Shown piece after piece: positions 52,890 through 62,792 of a DNA stretch of 64,000 nucleotides. The position numbers and the translations under genes are program-made. Position 1 is the stretch's first letter. Every line of letters starts with the position of its first letter. Under the pieces are notes generated by a model, which was given only the letters and a program-made list of their open reading frames with translations, made no database searches and was not told where the DNA came from. Source of the DNA: Turritopsis dohrnii (taxonomy: Eukaryota > Cnidaria > Hydrozoa > Anthoathecata > Oceaniidae); the NCBI GenBank assembly GCA_027922465.2, contig BQMF02000003.1, forward strand, positions 1,178,001 to 1,242,000. Direction: 5' to 3'.

Positions 52890-53910
52890 TTGAAACATGT
52901 TTGTATCGAAACACATTTTCATTCTTGATATTGATTATAGCTTTCTTCAATCTGTGATTTTCTTTAATGCTGCGTCAAAGATCAATTCGATATTTTGAAA
53001 GCATGGCATTACTACTATTCAAATCATGTATGGTTGATTGTAGTTCTTCATTTTTAGCTGCAATCTTCATTAAGGCTGTCCTTGTCTAAAAAAATACAAT
53101 GTTTAAAAAACTTTAGCAAGACCAAAAAATTAGAATGAATGTACAAAAGAAAGCTTCACAAGCTTTTCACTTAAAAAATAAGATATCACTGCTGATCACT
53201 GTGTATAAATCAGATGTTCTTTTTCAAGTTAGCAAAAAAAATACTATGACAAAGACATTAGCAAAAATGGAACTTTTCCCCAAACACATTATTCATAATT
53301 AAATCTCTACTGACCTTCTACAATATAGATTTTCATCATTGTCATCAAAAGTCTCCTCATCGTCATGATCTTTGGGTACTGGTTATGGCTGAAATGTTCT
53401 TTTGGTTATGTGTTCATACCTTTCAGTCTTTTGGTGGTCTGTATATCAGAACAGTTCTTGGAAAACACGAAGATGGATTAAACTTGTCATTAGACTTTTT
53501 GGCTATTAAAAAGAAAATATGAACACTTCATAGTTTGTTTCACACGATAATGGAAAATTGACATCTTTATTCATATGTCCATTGAACCTAAGCCAAATAT
53601 ATTTGTTGTGTTATGCAGTATTGACACTGTGTTGAGGTACAACAAACTAGAATAGTTGAGAAATAATTAAATTACAAAGCTGAATTTCCTTAAAAAGTTG
53701 AAAAAATAAGATTTAGATTATCTGATACGAATTGAGCACTGCACAATCTAGCATCTTCAATGTCTGCATCTGTTTAAGGCCACTCATTTCTCTTCAGTTT
53801 ACCTTTCCTTTTGATCATCTCTTTTCTTTGGTGGAAAGCGACAGAAAATCAACTCAGAAGAGCTTGTTTTTCTGTCTGTACATCCATATGCACAGCACGA
53901 ACTTCGAATA
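52890..53910 (-). pseudogene. THAP domain plus coiled-coil relic
   Basis: Minus strand about 53905-53805: C-C-A-Y-G-C-T-D-R-K then I-F-C-R-F-P-P-K-K; after a change of frame N-E-W-P and A-R-L-C-S-A-Q-F (53795-53715). C-x3-G-C, R-F-P, W-P and C-S-x-x-F are in THAP order (zinc-binding C2CH DNA-binding domain), with a stop inside the W-P part. Then 53095-52895 reads A-L-M-K-I-A-A-K-N-E-E-L-Q and K-E-N-H-R-L-K-K-A, a coiled coil as in many THAP proteins, also with one stop. The catalytic part is not seen. Confidence 0.5.
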
Positions 53911-54826
53911 ATGATATATTTTCATACACATATGAAAAAAAGTTGGAAATTACAAGTAAGTGAGCATTTATAACCTTCGCATGTACTGTTTCGCTGCAAA
54001 AATGGTGGAGGCAATCAATTTGTTTTGCCTCCACTTTTTTGCGCATGCGCGTTGCACTTCGAAAAATGTAAACACAGAAATCCGTCTATTTATACCAAAA
54101 TTTACCAAAATTTTGTATTGTGTTACTATAGTACAGTTTGAATTTATACACAGTTGGAACATTTCAATTTGTCAGGATAATGATCAAGGCTATATTATTA
54201 CAAAACAAAACGCGATTATAGAAAAAACATATCAACAAACAAATCAACAAACATAAAATGATAACAAATACATAATAGTTTATATGACGCTCGACCCACA
54301 CACAAGCCACATACAAACAGGAATAAATTCACAACAGATAACACAAGCAAACACGGGTCCACACAGCACGTAAAAATTGAACACAACGTAATTGTTCATT
54401 AACAATCGTGATTAGGAACAACATTCATAAATAGGGGCATTGTCAGTATAACTTAGCTAGAAAATCATCAATCAAAAGTGGTGCAGAGCAGACAACCACT
54501 ACTTAATGTTAGAGCTGAGGAGGAAACGGTATTAAAGTATTACAACCCAAACAAGAAACGAAAAAAATTCTTTCGTATCTAGAAAGGCTTAAACATTGAA
54601 ACATTTTTCCCTAATACAAACACATAGCTCTTTGACTCAAAACTTCTTACTTTACAACTTCTTAGTTAGATAGAAGTATCACACTACAGTAGAATATTAT
54701 ACGTACTCCTCAGAGCTTCATAAAAGCATAATTGACACTACAAAAACTTTATTACACTACAAACACTTTAAACTATATATACCATCAGACTATATATTTA
54801 TTTACATCTGAATGAAAAATACTTAC

Positions 54827-54984
54827 TTTATTTCGTTACGTTTCACAGCACCTTTCTCGAGAAGCATTGAAATGTCAACAACAACACATCTTTGCTTCTG
54901 AGATAGGGTAGTTCTGAAAGAACGTGAAATTTCACGAATTGCCTCATTATCATCAGCATTTAACGCAGATTTTAATTTTTCCAT
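54827..54984 (-). CDS. Possible first coding exon (unrecognised)
   Basis: Open from ATG (54984) for 52 codons to a good donor, GTAAGTA, at 54826. The protein is helical and charged (S-A-L-N-A-D-D-N-E-A-I-R-E-I...). No family recognised. It may be the first exon of the composite element's minus-strand gene. Could be chance. Confidence 0.35.
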
Positions 54985-55830
54985 AATCTGTTTTTAATCA
55001 TCCAAACGTCCTTCTTTACATGGGATGAGAACTGGATGTTGTTTGACACATGCGCTAAGGTTTTGGAACCTTCTGGAATCCTGTCTGTGGGTTTTGAATA
55101 ATAGAAAAAGTAGGACCAGTAAAAAACAGCTGAAATATGCAAAAATTCTGTGAGAAATCGGCAAAAAATAGCAAGCAATGCAAAATTTTCTAAAAACTCG
55201 GCAAAACATAGTCGACATATCCTTAAAGAATCGGCAAAAAACAGCTGAGCATTGCATATTTCTGATGAATTTGGCAGGAGCAAAGGTGATTTTTTTGCCG
55301 GTGGAGAAAAAAGAGAAAAGAAGCACGGCAAATGTGGGCGCCGCGCGACAAATCCAAATAATGGCGGGTGGGCGTATTACAATCGCAATTTCTCCCCGAG
55401 TATATGACAATGGCGCAAATATGACTTAAGTTCGTGCCGTGATGATACGCAGTAATAAGTAGTACATGATGTAGAGTCAATTTAGATAAATTCTCTTGGT
55501 CAGTCATATGCCGACGCTGACTGACCTTGGCTACGCCCCTGTAAAAGTGAACACAAAAAACAACAAAACAGAAAGTTCATGGAGGAAAAAAAGTATTTAA
55601 TAATTCAAATGTCAGAGATCAATGCTTGCAAATTGGATATGTTCATTCACCCATGACCGGCGTTCATTGTTCACTTACTTGCATGGCTGCCCCGATTATT
55701 CATCTGTAAATGTCCATTGAGATTTATCCTTTGTCTGCATAGAAAACGCGAACTTTTTTCATAACTGTTATTGCAATAAACGTGCAAGTTCATAAATTTT
55801 ACTTTAAGAACATCATTCAGTCAAGTTGCA

Positions 55831-56414
55831 ATGGGTCAATGTAAGTATTTGGTGGACTTTTTACATTCAACTTGATTTAATACTATAGGACCTTATTCAA
55901 CCATCTTGGGGGAACTTGCGAAGTCACAACACTGAAATGCGTTACATTTTCATAGACGTTAAAAATGTACTAGCTGTTGTAAAAATATTCTCCACAAAAA
56001 TATGACGAATGTTTCGACGTTCCTCTCCCTTTCTCATCACTAATTTGTGATACTTCGATTTAAACGGAGAAGTTATAATAGGTAATAATATATTTCCATT
56101 GCATGCCAAGTGTTTTCATATGCCGTTGGAGTCAGGGTTTATATCTGTGGATAAAAATGTTTCCAACCTCTAGATTTTTTTCAAAACATTTAGATTGGAA
56201 ATACAACATGATGGCTTTGTTGATGATGCTGGTCTTTGTCCAATGTATCGCAGGTGAAAAGGCCATAAAAACTATGAGAGAATGCAAAAGGGACTGTGAC
56301 GACAAATTGGATGAATGCAAAGGAGAAAGCAAAAACAGCGAGGAAAGATTTATTTGTTTTAAAGTGTACCATGCATGTGGAGATCGTTGCGAACGTAAGT
56401 TCGCTTCCGATTAA
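55831..56414 (+). CDS. Secreted six-cysteine peptide, copy 3 (two exons)
   Basis: Exon 1 is 55831-55840 (ATGGGTCAAT) followed by GTAAGTA; exon 2 is 56194-56414 after acatttAG. 76 aa. The join makes the same start as copy 1 (M-x-Q-Y-W-K-Y-N). Signal peptide about residues 9-24 (ending C-I-A-G, as in copy 1); then Cys 34, 38, 45, 58, 65, 69 with spacing 3-6-12-6-3 and I-C-F-K-V around the fourth Cys. The mature part is short and highly charged. AATAAA at 56464-56469 is 50 bases after the stop, and its surroundings match copy 2. The open frame also extends back through the intron to 56103, but the conserved donor and acceptor in copy 1 favour splicing. Confidence 0.78.
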
Positions 56415-56829
56415 CCCGGCTGCAAACTGGTTTATGTGATGGATAAGCTTAATTTTCAATGATAATAAAAAGAAGTGACTACTACAGATGGTTAAGAGAT
56501 TTTATATCCCCACCTCTATCTAATCCATTAGAGATATTCGTAAAATCGATGAGCCTGTTACACGAAAAAAATCAATTACTTGTGAGAACTTTTTTAAAAC
56601 TGTTCAACTAAAAAGTTACCACAGAGATTTAAAGCCTTTTCTTGTATCAAAAGAAACATCATTACTTTGTGCGCTTATTTCAAGTGCTGATGTGAAGTTT
56701 CTAATGACTTTGTAGGGAAAAATTCACGAACAACTCTACTAAGTTGTATATATTTCCCTACAAATCTATAGAAAAACGAAACGAAACATGATTTTTCCAA
56801 ATTCCGCTAATTTTGGAAAAATAATATTA

Positions 56830-56895
56830 TTGCGCATGCGTGGATTAAAATTCTCGATCCTCTCCAGTCCGATCCGGTCCTAATCCAGCGATGTG
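56830..56895 (-). repeat. Reverse copy of the 43697-43760 repeat
   Basis: attgcgcatgcgtggattaa, followed by ctccagtccgatccggtcct aatccagc, is the reverse complement, with changes, of 43697-43760. Confidence 0.6.
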
Positions 56896-57172
56896 AATTC
56901 TGCTTAAAAGACTTTCTTATATCCCTCGAAAAAGGATAAAGTATAGATACAAAACGTTCTTTCGTGAAAATATTTTGGTGACGTAGATTACAATCCCCTT
57001 GAAATACATTGTGATGGTGTTATTATGCCAGGTCTGCCATGTATAATGACGTAGAGATTGCTTCGCTGAAGAAGTAGATGAGTTGCGAAATTACTATGCA
57101 TACACAGCGGCGAACAATTTAAGGCCTTTTTTACATTTAGAAAACATTTCACTGATTAGTGACGTCACGATT

Positions 57173-57530
57173 TTTAACATTCCTTTTTCTGAATTGATAT
57201 CTAAAAATAAGACATTCCTAAAAAATCTCATACAGAGAATGTGAAATACAGATTTGTCATTTCAGAAGTATCAGCTGAATGGAGAATAAATCGTTTCTTA
57301 GCGTTATTGCTGTATGATTTAGCGGGAGACTTTTATGAAGATATCAAAGATTGCGCAGTAATTTCCGACATCCACGTGCCTTTGTCTTTCAATGTAAACA
57401 CGCGATTAATCCTTATTGAAGTTGGCACGCGCCATCTTGATGAAATCTATTATACAAATTGGTATTTTTTTCACTCCCAGTTTCTTTGGCAACCAAATGT
57501 TGTTGTTTTTATAAGAAAAGGCTTAAGCTG
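57173..57530 (+). repeat. Segmental duplication block, copy 2
   Basis: Direct match to 44368-44740 (ttaacattcctttttctgaa, tacagagaatgtgaaataca, ggcacgcgccat, aatgttgttgtttttata). The 106-codon open frame at 57241-57561 spans it, but the other copy does not keep that frame open, so I do not call it a gene. Confidence 0.75.
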
Positions 57531-57561
57531 TGTAACAGAACTGCATGATAGGTTTGCATGA

Positions 57562-60500
57562 AACGGAAAAAACATGAATTTCGAGGACTTTGAAATTAAG
57601 GACTGCTAAGGCCTTCGAGGAAAATGAACGTTGCATTTATAAGAAGAGATTATCATATTTCATTTAATGTCAAATGATCTATAGGAATAAATGAAATAAA
57701 ATAATTTATTAATTATTAATTAATAAATGAGATCTAGCTTGGCTGGGACGGGCTGATTTTTTTTATTTTCCATATGATCAGAAAAATAAAAACAAGGATC
57801 TCGTCAAAACGGATAAAAAGCTCCATATGATCAGTCCCTGAGATGATTTTCGAAATTGTGCATATATAAGGATTATATTTCAAGGTAGCAAGAGTTATGA
57901 ATATTCAAAGGTTTCATCACAGTCAAGGGTTCTTTCAAAAGACGAGAACAACAATTCATTCGATGAAATTTGCTTTACCGAGCAAAATTTATACAAGGTC
58001 CTTCGGTTAGAAAATAATGGCACACCGTGGTATCAATATATGTAGAAAGCAACATTGATTAAGAAATTAATTAATAAATAATTAAGCCGAAGAATGAAGA
58101 ATGAAAAAGACATATGTTGAAACCACGGTGCGGAATTATTTTCTAATGTGACATTATTTTTTATACAGGTATTGTAATGTGCCACTTAATCAAAGTCTTT
58201 GGTCTAAATTATGCACGGAAGTAAGTGCAATGTGGAAAGTCACATTCCTGCAATTATAGTTTGCAAAAATCATGTAGGTTTTTTTTGGCATGTTTACGGA
58301 GGGTGCATGAGGAGGAAATTCGAGTTAGGATTGCCTCGGAATAGTTAGTTATTTACCCTTTTAATCACAGAAATAGTATACGCGCTCGTGTGGCATGATT
58401 AATAACATTCCTTTTTCTTGATTCAATTTTGATGAAACATCGTGTTTTTTTCCTTGTTATTTCCTGTACCGCAAATAGTGACGTTTATATAACAACATAC
58501 CATCGTATTCATAAAAGCCTTTTCGAAAGTATCGCCTCGACACACTCGTTTGATTGACTGTGACTTTGTTATATTCTATGCAAGATTAAACAGTGCTTTC
58601 ACAAGAAAAATCTCCATATATGGGATGGTTGTGTATTGCTAACAACTTGGAATTGCGAAAGTTTTTTCTCCTCTAATAACTTCAGCAAGATTCCCATCCG
58701 TGTTTTTGTTACAAAAGAACATAAAAGCAATTTACCGAAAACAAAATGGCGGATTTGCATCAATTATGATTTGTTATATTGATCATTTGAAATGCATACT
58801 TTCTTTGTTTCCCTTCAATGAATAATAAATTATGTTTTTTTAATGTTTTGCCAGTTATTTTTCTACGAACAATTGATATGAAAGATTGAGTTACGCTGTG
58901 CTTAAATATGAAAAAGATGTTGTTGTTTTTTTACGTTGCTTGATTGCAGATAGCAAAGCAGATTGTGGGCAGGCACAACCTTGAACTCAGGGCCTCACAT
59001 ATTTGCTCCCGTGTCCATACATCGAAAAGGCAAGAAATCGACGTTGTGAACAGCCCTTGATTGTTTACTGTGAAGTGTTTTTGATTAACCTTCCTTCACA
59101 AATGATTATAAAAGAACATTGATCATGAATTCTTCTTTCCACAACCTGCATAATCTGGTTCGAATACCATACGGGACGTGACCATAAAATACGATGGATA
59201 CCTTTTATCCAATCAATTGTGCTACAACATAATATTTAGAAACATCACATGGATACACCGTAGTTCATATAATACTAAGACATCAAATGTACATGCACTG
59301 GTGTTGCTTTGCATAGCAATCGACCGTTCTAAACGAAAAACAACTTATTGTCAGGTTTCTTCTCAAATAATAATCAATTCTACCCCACCCATGAAAACAG
59401 TTTTCTGAGTGAGCTGCAAAAGATCATTGACCGAAACAACCTAGACGATTGCATAAACCTAATGATAGTTGGAAATACAAAAGCAACTTCCCCTCTGAAA
59501 TTGCCGTTTTTGCGTCACCAGTATCACATGAACTGAGCGTGAAAGATGGTTGCCATGATTGCTTTTGCATTGACGCTACGTGAAACATCTATAAAAGTTA
59601 ATTTACGTCAATTTAAAAAATTCTTGTTTGTTGTTTTTATTTAGTTTTTGACTTTGCACCAGCAATTACAGTATTTGGCACCAAAATCCCATTCAGTAAA
59701 GACAGCGTTTATTTTTGTCATATATGTAACAATGGCGTACAATGAATCTTATTCCTGTTGAAATAAATTACGTTTTTGAATTATTGGAACACTTCTTAGC
59801 CAAGAATCCTTGAAAATATATTCTAGACACAGAGCTTTATAGAAACTAGTTTTTAACTTCAGGTGAAAAAATATCGAAAAAGAAACAAACAAACAAAAAA
59901 ACAGGCTTGAGTAACTAGGCTAACAAGTGACTGGGCTAGACTATTCCCCTCGAGTTAAAGGATTTATATATTGTCATTGACATTTGATTTTATGAAGAGA
60001 ATTTGTTAGACATTCTTCTGACGTCAATCTAGCATTATTTAACTCATCTCATACTGGTACTGATAACTTGAACAAGAAATCGAATTTGTATTTAATCATA
60101 GTTTTATCTTAGCTACTTTTGACAGTTGACCGCGCGTTTTCATGAAGACTTCCCAGCATAATTCAATCTACATGATAGTATTTTAAAAATCTCATACTGG
60201 CACTAACGTTTCTTAATCAAAACATCGATTCAGTATTGGTCTTGTATTTAGAGATTTCCCAAATTCGTTTCCTAAAGAAGCATCGACGTGATCTTATTGT
60301 TAAAATCATCTCATACTGGTACCAATATGTTGATCCTCTTACGAGAAATGGTTAATTGTTTAGTTTTAGATTGAACATTCCAAGATCAATGTCTAGTCCA
60401 GCAGTAAGGATTTTTGTAGCATACTAGGAACAACTTTGTCTCTAGACCTTTTCGTTAGGTCTTCGTAACTGTAGTAGAGGGAGGCTTCAATTTCAGTGTT

Positions 60501-60571
60501 TGCCTAATTTTTAATTGACAGGAAAGACAATAAAAAGGTATATAAAAGAAATAGTAAAAAAAGTACTGCAC
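57562..60571. other. Non-coding, with a loosely repeated phrase
   Basis: No gene recognised. The phrase (a/c)tcatactgg(t/c)ac(t/c) occurs at about 60049, 60190 and 60311, roughly 120-140 bp apart, and may be a decayed tandem array. attaattattaattaataaa and its reverse at 57704 and 58055 form an inverted AT pair about 350 bp apart. Confidence 0.5.
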
Positions 60572-60885
60572 TCAATTGAGTATTAATTTCTCTTTATGTT
60601 TGTATCTATAAAATATATAGTAGAGGAATGGAGTACTAATTTGTAAGCTGAACATTTTAGCATCATTGTCAAGTAAATAAAACATAAAATTTCCTAAAAA
60701 TATATTAATATTTACATATAAGGCTATAGATTTGTAGTATAAAATCAGTACAACACAGAATCCTTTTCCGTTTTTAGAAACATCTGGTTTTGAATTTTCG
60801 TAAATGAATCGTCCGGTGATTTTCAACGCAAATTCAGGAAAATTTATCCAGCGAAGAATTTCTCTTCTTGTTAGATGTTTAATTT

Positions 60886-61242
60886 TTAATTGATGGTAAT
60901 GTCACCAATAGTTATATCGTCAAATTCTGATTTCTCGGTTTTACTTTTCACTTTTTCCTTTATCTTCCGTAAACGTCTATCTGAACAGTTCATCGTGCAG
61001 TTAAAACTAACTCGTAAGCATACAATCTTCTTTTCTATTTTTTTTGCTGCTTCACTACAAAATTTAAACGACGTGTCGCAATCACTTCCACAGGAACGTT
61101 TTTTGTCGGCATTAGTATGAAGAGAATCATCTCCTATATAATCTTTTATAGCGCGATGTGTAATTGGATCAATTGCTTTTAGACAAACATCTTCAAGTTC
61201 GATAAGGACAATGAAAATGATAATGTATTTCGAATGCCACAT
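60886..61242 (-). CDS. Secreted six-cysteine peptide, copy 4
   Basis: 118 aa in one exon. Hydrophobic start (I-I-I-F-I-V-L-I, about residues 7-14), a pro-region ending D-K-K-R just before the cysteine core (possible dibasic cleavage), then Cys 51, 55, 62, 75, 82, 86 with spacing 3-6-12-6-3 and V-C-L-R-V around the fourth Cys. A long charged tail ends D-D-I-T-I-G-D-I-T-I-N. A TATA box (TATAAAAG on the minus strand, 61316-61309) lies about 67 bases before the ATG. Core and tail resemble copy 5, which lies divergently 1.2 kb away. The hydrophobic segment is short and acidic-ended, so secretion is likely but not certain. Confidence 0.75.
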   Translation of the reverse strand: MWHSKYIIIFIVLIELEDVCLKAIDPITHRAIKDYIGDDSLHTNADKKRSCGSDCDTSFKFCSEAAKKIEKKIVCLRVSFNCTMNCSDRRLRKIKEKVKSKTEKSEFDDITIGDITIN

Positions 61243-61308
61243 GATCGTTCCACTCCCTACTCACGAACGTATCATAGCATAAAATGCTTGACATGTTTGA
61301 GATACGTT

Positions 61309-61316
61309 CTTTTATA
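61309..61316 (-). promoter_or_regulatory. TATA box of peptide copy 4
   Basis: TATAAAAG on the minus strand, about 67 bases upstream of the ATG at 61242, implying a short 5' leader. Confidence 0.55.
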
Positions 61317-62216
61317 CTGCATTATCGTATCATTGCTAGGCAACTGAAATAAAAGTATTAGTTAGGGGTTGTCGTTTTCAATATCTCGAAGATAAAATAA
61401 AAAACTCAATATGGCGAAATTGATTTCTCTCAACAACAGTGAATACTAATTCGTTTGTTTCACATGTATCTGTAATTTTAGTAAGCTAGCTACAATCTTA
61501 AATGTGATTATGAAATCACCATAAATTCTCATATGCAAAGTAATGGAGTATTCCATCACGTTGTCGCTATAGGTACAAAAAAGTTGTTTTTTCAGGAAAA
61601 CATGGATTGTGGGCATTTCTTTAAGTCATTGAATAATTTATGAATATTCTAAGCAACTCGGTTTACTTGCACAATGTTGCTAAGAGACAGGTTAAGAATT
61701 GATTAGCTTGCAAAACTTGAATTTCATTTTAAAACAAACTTCAGAAAATTGGACTGAGTGAACGGTAAAATAATCTTTCGTACTTGTTAACCTTTGATGT
61801 TTTGTTGGGACCTATAAGCTTCCTGTTAACATATTAAAGTCACATTATCGCCATTATTTATGAAACAGACAAATATTAGACAAAAAATATAAGGGGAGCC
61901 TTTGTTAAAACTAATTTGTTCTGGATCTTGTGTCAGCATGATCTTGGTTTTAATCAAAGAAACCTAGGCAAATTCATTCATAGAGTTGCAATGGATTTTT
62001 TCTTTTCTTTTTGATTATACTCATGATAATATCAGATCTTTTCAGAAAAACAAAAGCTGGGAGTGATTTCTATATTGAAAAACTCATCTGCGATCAATTG
62101 CCTATCTATCATATTTCGCATAGTTCATAAATTCAGAGCATAACATTGCATTATCTCATTGTAATGATCAAAATGCTAATCTGTTGCTTTGTAGAGAGAA
62201 AAAACTCATTAAGTTA

Positions 62217-62224
62217 TATAAAAG
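62217..62224 (+). promoter_or_regulatory. Candidate TATA box of peptide copy 5
   Basis: TATAAAAG lies 239 bases before the ATG at 62463. An acceptor-like tttcag at 62364-62369 lies between, so an intron in the leader is possible. Confidence 0.4.
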
Positions 62225-62462
62225 GATTGTAAAAAGTACAAAGAAACATGACGAACTGTTAAATAATTCAGATCTATATACCCGGATACCATCACATGTA
62301 ATAGTAGCCGGAAACACAATATTCCATTGGAATTCTTATTAGTTTAAAAACATAAATTGAATTTCAGTTTATCTTCATCAATCGACACACGAGGAGCATC
62401 TGATCAAAGAAGAAGAAAGAAAAAAAACACTGAAAACAAAAATCGAAAGATACGGAAGAAGA

Positions 62463-62792
62463 ATGAACACTATAACAGCAGCAATGTCTCTACTTCAACT
62501 AGTGATTCTGTTATCGTTATGCTGTACAGTGTTGACGAAACCTACAAAAACCAGTCGTGGATTAAACGATCATATTGGTAGCAAATCGAAGTTACCCATT
62601 AACGTAAAGAAAGAATTTTCCTGTGGCAGTTTGTGCGCTACGTCGTTCAAAATCTGCGCTGAATTGGCGAAATCTATGGAAGAACATCTTGTTTGCTTGA
62701 AAGTCAACGTTAAATGTACGTGGGGTTGCCCGAAAACAGACAATTCAAAGAGCTCGTCTGAAGTTGTCATTGGCAACATAATCATTAGGTGA
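62463..62792 (+). CDS. Secreted six-cysteine peptide, copy 5
   Basis: 109 aa. A clear signal peptide (residues about 8-25: L-L-Q-L-V-I-L-L-S-L-C-C), a basic pro-region with K-K at 49-50, then Cys 54, 58, 65, 78, 85, 89 with spacing 3-6-12-6-3 and V-C-L-K-V around the fourth Cys. The tail ends E-V-V-I-G-N-I-I-I-R, echoing the copy 4 tail (I-G-[ND]-I-x-I). ATG 62463 gives the best signal peptide; the overlapping frame from 62357 is a shadow. Divergent from copy 4. Function unknown: a toxin, defence peptide or secreted signal are all possible. Confidence 0.8.
   Translation: MNTITAAMSLLQLVILLSLCCTVLTKPTKTSRGLNDHIGSKSKLPINVKKEFSCGSLCATSFKICAELAKSMEEHLVCLKVNVKCTWGCPKTDNSKSSSEVVIGNIIIR

Larger units (their letters stand above)
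48757..55541. mobile_element. Large TIR-bounded composite element (THAP / YqaJ-companion type), decayed
   Basis: Left end aggggcgtagccagc then ggtcagtc; right end gactgaccttggctacgccc ct: the inverted ends share AGGGGCGTAGCCA and GGTCAGTC. The left subterminal part is GC-rich (cgcgaagcgctctgcc, gggggcgaagccccc). Inside are a YqaJ-companion-type N-terminal fragment (+, 52429), a THAP plus coiled-coil relic (-, 53910-52890), a possible exon (-, 54984-54827) and a nested TTAA element (49944-51939). From memory, ISL2EU-type transposons pair a THAP/DDE transposase with a YqaJ protein, so that class is my guess. No clean target duplication was found. Confidence 0.6.

Noticed and set aside
56103..56193. 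Longer N-terminus for peptide copy 3
   Set aside because: The frame is open through the intron end, but the conserved acceptor and the matching exon 1 in copy 1 favour splicing.
57241..57561. 106-codon ORF
   Set aside because: It lies in the segmental duplication and the frame is not kept in the partner copy at 44.4 kb.
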